Part shown: positions 35,249 through 42,867 of the stretch, one piece after another | How the letters are laid out: each line of letters begins with the position of its first letter | How positions within the stretch are numbered: the first letter of the stretch is position 1 | Assembly (NCBI GenBank): GCA_024641465.1 | Contig: JAHEDB010000001.1 | Span: 1-43,813, forward strand | Length of the DNA stretch: 43,813 nucleotides | DNA from: Chromatiales bacterium | GTDB lineage: Bacteria > Pseudomonadota > Gammaproteobacteria > UBA6429 > Thiohalophilaceae | Reading direction: 5' to 3' | The notes under the pieces: generated by a model | What the model was told of the DNA's origin: nothing | The model's input: the letters and a program-made list of their open reading frames with translations, nothing else | The model's database searches: none | Translations under genes and position numbers: made by a program

Positions 35249-36268
35249 CTACCTCCCAACATATGTCGGGCCAGCACCGATGATGATTTTTGAATTATCC
35301 CGCAAACCCTGTCGCAGGTCGTCAAACCATTGCCGGTATTTCACCGTAAGCACGTCATTTTTGACCTGTTCACGGACCTCATCAAAACTAAAGGCCTGCT
35401 GCGGTACCGATTTGACTTTTTTCAACAATATATATCCATTCAGAGTAAACAACGGTTTTAAAATATCCCCATCGGCCAGCTTGTCTAGCCCTCGAACATC
35501 ATAGCCACGCATACCCTCATGAATGGTCTTCTCGGTTATCTTCAGTCCGGCTTGTTTTTTGTAAGCGTCGAAACTTTTGCTTTTCCTGACCTCTTTGTAT
35601 AGCGAATTGATCCGTTGACGTGCCTTGTCCCATTCCTGCTTGGTGGATGACGGAGGCATCTCAATCATTAACTCAACGGTCTTAATGGTTTTCGGCGAGC
35701 GGTATTTTTCACGGTGCTCGTTAAAATATGCCTCTACATCAACATCCTTCGGCATAGAGGCCTGTTTACCCTGCTCCCATAACTTTGTAATGACGTAGGA
35801 TCGCCTAAGGTCTTCATGTAACCGATTCTTCACCTCCTCATCGGCCAGCGCGAGTTGCATCTGTTTATCTGCGGTATATTTCTCGCGATATTTTGCGTAG
35901 GTAAATTCCACCCATTGTTCATCCCAGCCTATACCGCGATGCAAGGCCTCGCGATAGAACAATTCCTTATCGACGATATTTTCAATCGCCTGTTTACGGA
36001 TCGCCTGCCAGCGCTCCTTCGAGAGATTGTGATATTCAGCCACGGGTGCAAGCCGTTCGACTTCACGTGTCACTTCATCTTCGGCAATCGGCACACCATT
36101 GACAATCACAGTCGACAGGGTCTCGACCATATCGGCCTTTTCTGCCAGGACTGGACTGGACGCCAGACCGGCGAGGGGCAAGCCCCACGCCAGCACTAGC
36201 AACCAGCCGGCGACCAACACCGCCGGCCTGGGTTGAGACCGTTCCGCTACGCTTGCAGTCGTCATCAC
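35249..36268 (-). CDS. SurA/PpiC-type periplasmic chaperone or prolyl isomerase
   Basis: The 339-residue product has a hydrophobic export segment (about 17-40), a SurA-like N-terminal chaperone region (V-N-G-x-x-I-x-x-x-E-V-x-R-E near residue 57 onward) and a parvulin-like C-terminal region with the fold elements G-Y-I-L-L-K-K-V. The parvulin part looks divergent and may lack isomerase activity. SurA-type proteins escort unfolded barrel proteins across the periplasm; its position directly before the barrel gene, with overlapping signals, suggests the barrel is its client. Confidence 0.85.
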   Translation of the reverse strand: MMTTASVAERSQPRPAVLVAGWLLVLAWGLPLAGLASSPVLAEKADMVETLSTVIVNGVPIAEDEVTREVERLAPVAEYHNLSKERWQAIRKQAIENIVDKELFYREALHRGIGWDEQWVEFTYAKYREKYTADKQMQLALADEEVKNRLHEDLRRSYVITKLWEQGKQASMPKDVDVEAYFNEHREKYRSPKTIKTVELMIEMPPSSTKQEWDKARQRINSLYKEVRKSKSFDAYKKQAGLKITEKTIHEGMRGYDVRGLDKLADGDILKPLFTLNGYILLKKVKSVPQQAFSFDEVREQVKNDVLTVKYRQWFDDLRQGLRDNSKIIIGAGPTYVGR

Positions 36269-36280
36269 ACCTTCCTCTTA

Positions 36281-37132
36281 TTACTTGATGTGACAAACCG
36301 TGCAAAGGCTGCTATTGGCCACGGTGGTACGCAGGAATGAGGGGAAAGGCGCACCAGAGGATGTTCCATCAACCGAAGTCCCGTGTGGGTTGTGACAGGA
36401 AGCGCATTGCACCTTGGTGCCATACAGACGCACTTCATTATCTTCCAGTATGCCGTCTCCATCATCAAACCAGTCAAGTCGGGCATTGCCGGTACCGCGC
36501 GTCGCGGCGGGAGCATTAAACTTCGGATCGGTATTACCGATCGTCGGATAGACAATCGATACCGGGTGGTCATCCCGCAGATCGGTTCCCAGCAGGCGCA
36601 CGTTGGGGTTACCGTTTTCATCGGAGGAAGGGAAAGTATTATTTGTACCGCTACGATTAAATACAAATCCGATGCGATTATTATTACCACCCAGGGTCGG
36701 ATCCGATGGATCGATCCAGCCACCCACACCCGGTTTGTTGACCAACAGGTCAAGCGCAACGGTACCATCATGACAGCTCAGGCATGCCAGGGAAACGCCA
36801 TCCGGTGCCGGGGCAACACCACCTACGCCACTGTCCAGTGTCGGGCTCTGATAGGATTGATAAGTGGCGGTGGTCACCCCACGGTTCCATAAGGGGGCAT
36901 CCACATTATCGCGAGATTGCGAACCGTGCGGGGTATGACAAAACACACAAGTCTGGGTGGTGTCGAAACCGGTTCCACCATCACCGGTTATCTTGACATA
37001 ATTCGCACCGGGATTGGTTGAACTCAAGTCATGCCGACTGCCAACCACCGATGCCGCCTGAACACCCCAGCCTGTTAACATACCAGCTGCGACAAAAATA
37101 CCACCTGTTATTTGTAAAATTTTTGTTTTCAT
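36281..37132 (-). CDS. Tetraheme c-type cytochrome
   Basis: The 283-residue product has a signal peptide (cleavage after V-Q-A near residue 26). It contains four CXXCH motifs: C-V-F-C-H-T-P-H, C-L-S-C-H-D-G-T, C-A-S-C-H-N-P-H and a C-terminal C-T-V-C-H-I-K. Further landmarks (H-D-L-S, A-P-L-W-N-R, Y-Q-S-P-T-L-D, D-D-H-P-V-S-I) are shared with the pentaheme and undecaheme proteins of this island, so the three form one family. GGGAGG lies upstream of the ATG at 37132. It is likely periplasmic or surface-bound. Confidence 0.92.
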   Translation of the reverse strand: MKTKILQITGGIFVAAGMLTGWGVQAASVVGSRHDLSSTNPGANYVKITGDGGTGFDTTQTCVFCHTPHGSQSRDNVDAPLWNRGVTTATYQSYQSPTLDSGVGGVAPAPDGVSLACLSCHDGTVALDLLVNKPGVGGWIDPSDPTLGGNNNRIGFVFNRSGTNNTFPSSDENGNPNVRLLGTDLRDDHPVSIVYPTIGNTDPKFNAPAATRGTGNARLDWFDDGDGILEDNEVRLYGTKVQCASCHNPHGTSVDGTSSGAPFPSFLRTTVANSSLCTVCHIK

Positions 37133-37153
37133 AATTACCTCCCGCGGTAACAT

Positions 37154-38251
37154 TTACATTTTTTCTTCTCGTACTTCAGATTGCTGTTGAACGTCTTGCC
37201 GTATGAACTGCCAGACCTGAATACGGCGGTTATATTGGTCGGCGAAGTAGATTCGATCATTGCCATCGATCCACATGCCGGCCGGCAACCAGAACTCTCC
37301 CGCCCCCTTGCCCATGGTGCCGGCAAATAACAACAGTCGTTTGGTCTGGTCAAAAACCTGTACATTATTGAATGCGGAATCGATGACATAGATATGTCCT
37401 TCCGAATCCACCGCGATACCCTTGGGTCGGGCAAACGACCCTAGCCCGGTGCCGGCGGCGCCGAAACCGTCCAGGTATTTACCCTGGTGGTCAAAGATCT
37501 GCACCCGGAAATTGCCGGTATCGACCACATAGACATGGCCAGTAGCATCGCTACAGATATTGGTTGGGAAATTGAAATTACCCTTGTCGGCACCGCGTTT
37601 GCCAAAGTCGAACTGGTGCCGGCCTTTTGCATCAAACACACTGATGGCGTGATGCGGGCTATCCAGTGTACCGGTATTCACCACATAGATATGACCATTA
37701 AGCGGGTTTACCGTGATCCCGGTCGGCCGTGTCAATAGCTTCGGCCCACCCATGGCACGTTGATAGTTGCCCTTACTGTCATAAACGATCACCCGGGACT
37801 GATGGGCATCGGTAACATACACCATGCCTTGCTTGTCAACGGCCACTGCAATCGGCTTGTCAAGCCGACCGGCGCCTTCGCTGCCGAACACCTTAAAAGT
37901 TTTCTCGCCTTGATTAAACACCAGCAGTTTGCCGAGGATGGTATCCGTGACGTACACGGTCTTGTCGAAGGCGGCCACCCCATAGGGTTTGATCAGTGAC
38001 ACATCCTGCGCCATGCCGCCGACCAGTTGTTTGAAGTTATCGAAGGCGCTCTGTGGTTTGACATCCTTGCTGGAACGGATGCTCTCGACATATTTAAGTC
38101 GCGGCTGCTCCGGAGGCAGCGGCCAGACCCAGTGTTCATCCTGTTTTGTAACGGAACCACAGGCGGCAAGCAGGACAATACCACCCAACATCAGGACCAG
38201 TCTGGGTAAAATAGTCGGCTGGATATTCACTTGATATGGCATGTCACGCAT
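37154..38251 (-). CDS. NHL-repeat beta-propeller lipoprotein
   Basis: The 365-residue product has a lipoprotein signal with lipobox L-A-A-C near residue 31, then W-P-L-P-P-E-Q-P-R-L-K-Y and NHL-type repeats such as R-P-K-G-I-A-V-D-S-E-G-H-I-Y-V-I-D. It is the third member of the propeller family in the island and lies between two cytochrome genes. The ATG at 38251 has GGGGAG six bases upstream; the gene overlaps the pentaheme gene by 25 bp, so translation is probably coupled. Confidence 0.87.
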   Translation of the reverse strand: MRDMPYQVNIQPTILPRLVLMLGGIVLLAACGSVTKQDEHWVWPLPPEQPRLKYVESIRSSKDVKPQSAFDNFKQLVGGMAQDVSLIKPYGVAAFDKTVYVTDTILGKLLVFNQGEKTFKVFGSEGAGRLDKPIAVAVDKQGMVYVTDAHQSRVIVYDSKGNYQRAMGGPKLLTRPTGITVNPLNGHIYVVNTGTLDSPHHAISVFDAKGRHQFDFGKRGADKGNFNFPTNICSDATGHVYVVDTGNFRVQIFDHQGKYLDGFGAAGTGLGSFARPKGIAVDSEGHIYVIDSAFNNVQVFDQTKRLLLFAGTMGKGAGEFWLPAGMWIDGNDRIYFADQYNRRIQVWQFIRQDVQQQSEVREEKM

Positions 38252-38982
38252 AGCGCACTCCCCTGCAATCCAACACGCAAAAAGGGTTTGGTCTTGGCGT
38301 TATGTACGTCATGACAACTCGCGCACTCGACCCGCCCATTAAACAACTTCACGCCATTGGCGAATTCATCACTACCCGGGCGTGGATTAAACTGCTTGTC
38401 CTGCAACAGCGCCGGATAGGTGATCGATACCGGGTGATCGTCACTCAGGTCGTTACCAAAGGCAGCGATGCCCAGGTCATGGATGCCCTTGATATTCTCA
38501 TTACCCTTGCGATGACACTGGCTGCATTGCGTGTCACCGCCGCCCCTGGCGATATGCATGTGCTTTTTCGGCAAGGCCTGTGTATCGCTGATCGGTGGCC
38601 GTTTCATTACGCGATCCACGGCTAGACTGCCGTCATGGCAGCTCAGACAGGCGAGGGTGATACCGGCGGGTTGAGAGATCGTTGCGTCGAGGGTGGGGCT
38701 TTGATACAGCTTGTATTCGGTTACCGGGTATTCGCGGTTCCACAGCGGGGCCTTGCCCTCTGAGGACTCGCTTACCGGACGGTGTGGTGTATGGCAATAA
38801 ACACAGGTGCTCTGATAATTTTCAAATGCCACACCGACCATGACCCCGGTCCCGGCACGATTGTCCAGACTGGTGAGGTCGTGTTTGCTGCCCAGCATCG
38901 ACATTGCCGAGCCGGTTTCTGTTACAGCAGCCAGTCCTGTCATCAAGACAAAGCCCAGCGCTGTTGACCTGTTACACCACAT
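38227..38982 (-). CDS. Pentaheme c-type cytochrome
   Basis: The 251-residue product has an export signal and five CXXCH motifs: C-V-Y-C-H-T-P-H, C-L-S-C-H-D-G-S, C-S-Q-C-H, C-A-S-C-H and C-V-T-C-H-I-K at the C-terminus. Compared with the tetraheme paralogue, the extra heme (C-S-Q-C-H) sits in an inserted middle segment. It opens the nine-gene minus-strand run and is the first gene behind the left-hand FNR-type palindrome. I chose the ATG at 38982; the frame is open 12 codons further upstream. Confidence 0.92.
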   Translation of the reverse strand: MWCNRSTALGFVLMTGLAAVTETGSAMSMLGSKHDLTSLDNRAGTGVMVGVAFENYQSTCVYCHTPHRPVSESSEGKAPLWNREYPVTEYKLYQSPTLDATISQPAGITLACLSCHDGSLAVDRVMKRPPISDTQALPKKHMHIARGGGDTQCSQCHRKGNENIKGIHDLGIAAFGNDLSDDHPVSITYPALLQDKQFNPRPGSDEFANGVKLFNGRVECASCHDVHNAKTKPFLRVGLQGSALCVTCHIK

Positions 38983-39095
38983 GCTATATCCATCACACCC
39001 GTAAAAAAAAATAATCAAGCCAAAAAATCATTTTTCCCTGTTTTTTTACTGTTCCGTGGGGACGGAAGGATAATCAATATTAGACATCGCTGTTA

Positions 39096-39109
39096 TTGAT
39101 CTGGATCAA
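39096..39109. promoter_or_regulatory. FNR/Anr-type site for the minus-strand cytochrome operon
   Basis: TTGAT-CTGG-ATCAA matches the FNR consensus TTGAT-N4-ATCAA perfectly. A -10-like GATTAT on the minus strand at 39070-39075 places the site near -40, the class II activating position for the pentaheme-led operon. Confidence 0.8.
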
Positions 39110-39153
39110 GGTAAAATTGCATTACATTATTTAATTTCCGGATATAAATTTTC

Positions 39154-39167
39154 TTGATCTAGATCAA
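39154..39167. promoter_or_regulatory. FNR/Anr-type site for the plus-strand cytochrome operon
   Basis: TTGAT-CTAG-ATCAA is a perfect FNR consensus inside a 16-bp palindrome (39153-39168). A -10-like TAATCA at about 39187-39192 puts it near -40 for the monoheme cytochrome gene. Its centre is 58 bp from the other site. Confidence 0.8.
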
Positions 39168-39248
39168 GAAATTGCTGGGGTTTCTGTAATCAAATCCCCC
39201 GCCCGTTCGGAACGGGAAAAATAACAATTTCAAATGAGGAATAAAAAT

Positions 39249-39560
39249 ATGGTATACCGCAGTAAAGTAATTCTGATAACCCTTGCCCTGGCAACATCAC
39301 CTGCCGTTGTTTTTGCAGCTAACACCCATAACGGTAACAGCCTCTTTCAGGAAAAATGCGCTGTTTGTCATGGTAAGGACGGCCATGCCGTATTGCCTGG
39401 CGCACCCAACTTTGCCAAGGGTGAGCGTATGGAAAAGCCTGATAGCACGCTCAAGGCCACGATTACCAATGGGCTGAACGTCATGCCCCCCTTCAAGGGC
39501 GCCCTGTCAGATGCCCAGATGGGTGATCTGCTGGCCTTCATCCGCACACTCAGAAAATAG
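39249..39560 (+). CDS. Small monoheme cytochrome c
   Basis: The 103-residue product has a signal peptide (cleavage after V-F-A near residue 23), one heme site C-A-V-C-H-G-K-D-G and a distal methionine in N-V-M-P-P-F-K-G, as in class I (c5/c551-like) cytochromes, so it is a soluble periplasmic one-electron carrier. The ATG at 39249 has GAGGA upstream; an earlier ATG at 39234 lies inside that ribosome site. It is the first gene of the divergent operon behind an FNR-type site and may shuttle electrons to or from the multiheme proteins. Confidence 0.93.
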   Translation: MVYRSKVILITLALATSPAVVFAANTHNGNSLFQEKCAVCHGKDGHAVLPGAPNFAKGERMEKPDSTLKATITNGLNVMPPFKGALSDAQMGDLLAFIRTLRK

Positions 39561-39567
39561 ATCACTT

Positions 39568-39600
39568 CGGGTCCATGCTGGATATGGACCCGTTTTCTTT
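39568..39600 (+). terminator. Terminator or attenuator between the monoheme and undecaheme genes
   Basis: CGGGTCCAT (39568-39576) and ATGGACCCG (39584-39592) form a perfect 9-bp stem with a 7-base loop, followed by TTTTCTTT. It should stop part of the transcripts and lower undecaheme expression relative to the monoheme protein. Confidence 0.75.
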
Positions 39601-39607
39601 CATCATA

Positions 39608-41899
39608 ATGAAATCCACCCCACCGGCTCAAAACAGGTTTATCAAACTGCTAGACACATGCTACGTACCTGCGTCTATCTGCCTGATAATCATCATGAAT
39701 TACTTACCCTGTGCATCGCTCTATGCGGCCCCCCAGGAAGACATACTCAATACCCGGCACAATCTCTCGGTGAGTGGCAGCGGGGAGGTGCGCGCCACCA
39801 GTGAAAACCGCGTATGTGTCTTTTGTCATACGCCCCACCGTGCCGGTAATACCGAGTATCAGGCACCCTTGTGGAACCGTGAGTTGTCCAAGGTTTATTA
39901 CAATGTCTATCAAAGTACCGCACTACAGGCCGGCCCGCTGGGCCAGCCCGATGGCAGTTCCCGACTCTGTCTGAGTTGTCATGATGGCACGATAGCCATC
40001 GGCAAGGTTAACAACCTGTGGGGACAAAGCCAGACTATCCAGATGAACGGCATAGCCAGCGATGGCACCATGCCACACGGCACCGGCGTACAAAGCGGTT
40101 TTACCCGCCGGCTGGGTTCAGATCTGACGAATGATCATCCCATCTCCTTTCGCTATGATGCGGCGCTGGCGGCCGCCGATGGTGAACTGCATATCCCACC
40201 TAATCAATATGTCCGCGCCCGCGTCCCGGGGGAGGCCCAGGTCTCCCTGCCACTGGATGAGGCCGAAAAGGTGCAATGCACCACTTGTCATAATCCGCAT
40301 CTGGCCGGTGTCGATAAATTCCTGCGCTGGCCCCTTACCCAGACCAGCGATAGCGCCAGCAGCGGTACGGGCGCCATTCTTTGCCTGCAGTGCCATGACA
40401 AGCAAAGCTGGATCGGCAGCGCCCACCAATCCGCCACTATCGCCGATGAACAATATACGCCAGGCAATTATCTCGGTAAGGAAGGGCAGGTATGGCAACA
40501 CGCCTGTCTGAATTGTCATGATACCCACACCGTGCAAGGCGCCAAACACCTGCTCAAGGAAGGCACCGATAGCCCCGCCAAACCCAAAAACGGCGGTAAT
40601 CCGGCGCAGGAACAAACCTGTTATTTATGTCATAGCCCCGCCGGTGAAAGTGTCTTGAGCGTATTTCAAAATCGACCACCGAATATCAAGTCTGAATTCG
40701 CCAAGACCTATCACATGCCGATCACCGGCAATGAGCAGGGTATCATCGGAGAAAGCCACCGTATTGAAGATGCCGATCTGACCGAACCCGCCAGCAACCT
40801 CGGTAGCCAGCGTCATGTTGAATGCAGTGACTGTCACAATCCCCATCGTGCCGGGCCGCAGCGACATAAACACAGCGCCCCCCATAGCAACCTGCTTGAG
40901 GCCAATAGCCCACTCAATGGTATGTGGGGTATCGAACCCTCGTTCAGCGGTCCGACTGCCTTTCCCGCCATTGGCCAACCCATTCTGTCGCTGTTCATCA
41001 ACTTAATGAAACCGGCCACTCGTGAATACCAGATCTGTCTCAAGTGTCATTCAAGCTATGCCTATGGTAACAATCCGCCGATGTTGAAAAGCTTTACCGG
41101 CGGCGGCTCATACGGTGTAAACGAGCTCACCCAGGCAACGGATCAGGCCAAGGAATTCAATCCCAACAATGCCTCTTATCATCCGATCATTCAATCTACA
41201 CACAGAACACTGGCAACAAGAAATATTACCGGCACCAGTCCATTCCTGGCCCCTTTTAGTCAGGTCGGTAATCAGACCATGTATTGCACCGATTGCCACG
41301 GCGCCGATACGCCCTCCGGCACATCCACCCCGCTCAGTAACACGCCGTGGGGGCCGCATGGTTCAAACAATGCCTTCGTGCTGAAGGGACGCTGGGACAT
41401 CAACGAATCGCCGCCCAATTCCAGCTGGTTGTGTTTCCGTTGTCATGATCAAAACGTATATGCCAGTCCGGCCGGTGGTGACCCCAATGTCACCGGCTAC
41501 CGTGGGCCCACCATGATGGGTGTCGTACAGAACCTGCATCGCTATCACTACTCGCGCCTCGGCAGTCAGTTCAAGTGCGTGCTGTGCCACAGCGCCGTGC
41601 CCCATGGCTGGAACGGCAATCCCGCCAATCCCCTGTATGGCACACCAAACTATGCCAAGATGTTGCTGGTGGAGCGGGACGATGCCCCGCCCTATCGCAC
41701 CAGCGCCACCCGTCTGCTGGTGGACAGCTGGGCTAACAGCGGCAGCTGGAGTTTTAATAATTGCCGCACAGCCATGCAGGGCGGCACCCTGCGCGGCCAG
41801 ACCTGGACCGGTTGTGCCGGAATGGGCGGTGGCGGTGGCGGTGGCGGCGGTGGCGGTGGCGGTGGCGGCGGTGGCGGCGGTGGCGGCGGTTTGCCATGA
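39608..41899 (+). CDS. Undecaheme c-type cytochrome with poly-glycine tail
   Basis: The 763-residue product has an export signal (hydrophobic segment with cleavage near L-Y-A-A) and eleven CXXCH motifs: CVFCH, CLSCH, CTTCH, CLQCH, CLNCH, CYLCH, CSDCH, CLKCH, CTDCH, CFRCH and CVLCH. The first part (through CLQCH) repeats the landmarks of the tetraheme family (A-P-L-W-N-R, D-H-P-I-S-F). The last 24 residues are 22 glycines plus L-P. The frame is open from 39575, but that start lies within a terminator hairpin; the ATG at 39608 follows it and begins a sensible signal peptide, though with no clear ribosome site. It has no clear lipobox. Its stop overlaps the next ATG. Confidence 0.88.
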   Translation: MKSTPPAQNRFIKLLDTCYVPASICLIIIMNYLPCASLYAAPQEDILNTRHNLSVSGSGEVRATSENRVCVFCHTPHRAGNTEYQAPLWNRELSKVYYNVYQSTALQAGPLGQPDGSSRLCLSCHDGTIAIGKVNNLWGQSQTIQMNGIASDGTMPHGTGVQSGFTRRLGSDLTNDHPISFRYDAALAAADGELHIPPNQYVRARVPGEAQVSLPLDEAEKVQCTTCHNPHLAGVDKFLRWPLTQTSDSASSGTGAILCLQCHDKQSWIGSAHQSATIADEQYTPGNYLGKEGQVWQHACLNCHDTHTVQGAKHLLKEGTDSPAKPKNGGNPAQEQTCYLCHSPAGESVLSVFQNRPPNIKSEFAKTYHMPITGNEQGIIGESHRIEDADLTEPASNLGSQRHVECSDCHNPHRAGPQRHKHSAPHSNLLEANSPLNGMWGIEPSFSGPTAFPAIGQPILSLFINLMKPATREYQICLKCHSSYAYGNNPPMLKSFTGGGSYGVNELTQATDQAKEFNPNNASYHPIIQSTHRTLATRNITGTSPFLAPFSQVGNQTMYCTDCHGADTPSGTSTPLSNTPWGPHGSNNAFVLKGRWDINESPPNSSWLCFRCHDQNVYASPAGGDPNVTGYRGPTMMGVVQNLHRYHYSRLGSQFKCVLCHSAVPHGWNGNPANPLYGTPNYAKMLLVERDDAPPYRTSATRLLVDSWANSGSWSFNNCRTAMQGGTLRGQTWTGCAGMGGGGGGGGGGGGGGGGGGGGGGLP
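41825..41890 (+). repeat. GGC/GGT microsatellite coding 22 glycines
   Basis: The tract consists of 22 glycine codons using only GGC and GGT in near-periodic GGTGGC and GGCGGTGGC units. It ends two codons before the stop and abuts the ribosome-site region of the ResB gene. Slippage in such a tract could change its length. Confidence 0.9.
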
Positions 41900-42867
41900 A
41901 CCTACTCAACTATGTCAGCTCACACCGCGCAGCCTATAGCAGCATGTTGCTCGTCATGGCTGGCCTATTGCTGCGGCTTGGTTTTCCACAACAGGCCTGG
42001 TTATCGGACAGTCCGCTTTATCTGCTACTGCTATGCCTGAGTTTGTCGCTGCTCTACCACTGGCGACGGTTCATAAGCCAGCCGTTGATGCTGGTGTTTC
42101 ATCTGGGCCTGCTGTTTACCCTTGGGGCGATGTTGATCGCTCCCAACTTTCGAGCCACGGGTTATTTTGAACTGGCCGAAGGCCAGACCCTGCATGATCA
42201 CTTGATCTTTTTTGAGGGTGGACATTTTGCCGACAGTCCACCGACTGACTGGTCGCTTACTCAGGAAACGATTCACGTCGAATACCAATACGGCAACATC
42301 GGCAAGGCCATCCACACACAACTCTTCGATCAACAACAAGGCCAGACAGTGGCCATTGGTTTTATGCAGGCCGCCACCATCCATGGTTATCGTATCGAAC
42401 CCACCGGTAACATGGGCTATGCGGCGGTATTTACCTTTACCGACTTACAGGGCAAACAGACCCGTGGTGTCGTCAACTTCCCCGGTTATCCAACACAGAA
42501 ACTCCAGACCAATCCATTTAAAACCCCAAATGGCAAATGGACCAACGCGACCCTGGAAATGGAACAATGGCCCTATCAGGATCATACGGCCTGGACACTG
42601 GCTATCCCGGCATCGGCGCGCATCAAACTCAAGGCTGAACAAAACCGCTTTGTGCTTAAACCCGGCGAAATTCACAAATTGCCTTCCGGTCAATTAAAGC
42701 TCGACAAGATCAGTCGCTGGCTGGGTTATAAACTTAGTCGTGACCCACTGGCCCCCATGATATTTTTCAGCAGCCTGTTGAGTTGTCTGTCACTCGCCCT
42801 GTACTACTTGCGAACCCAAAAAATCGAGATAGTGAAATGGTACAGAGTTTTCTCTACGGCGGCTTGA
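41896..42867 (+). CDS. ResB-like cytochrome c maturation protein (System II)
   Basis: ResB/Ccs1 works with CcsA to move heme to the outside of the membrane and attach it to CXXCH motifs. The 323-residue product has two or three N-terminal membrane helices (about 15-80), a large external beta-rich region (about 90-295) and a C-terminal helix (about 300-315), matching a short ResB. Its ATG overlaps the undecaheme stop (ATGA). The likely clients are the cytochromes of this island. Similarity to ResB is by architecture and partner gene, less by single motifs. Confidence 0.8.
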   Translation: MNLLNYVSSHRAAYSSMLLVMAGLLLRLGFPQQAWLSDSPLYLLLLCLSLSLLYHWRRFISQPLMLVFHLGLLFTLGAMLIAPNFRATGYFELAEGQTLHDHLIFFEGGHFADSPPTDWSLTQETIHVEYQYGNIGKAIHTQLFDQQQGQTVAIGFMQAATIHGYRIEPTGNMGYAAVFTFTDLQGKQTRGVVNFPGYPTQKLQTNPFKTPNGKWTNATLEMEQWPYQDHTAWTLAIPASARIKLKAEQNRFVLKPGEIHKLPSGQLKLDKISRWLGYKLSRDPLAPMIFFSSLLSCLSLALYYLRTQKIEIVKWYRVFSTAA

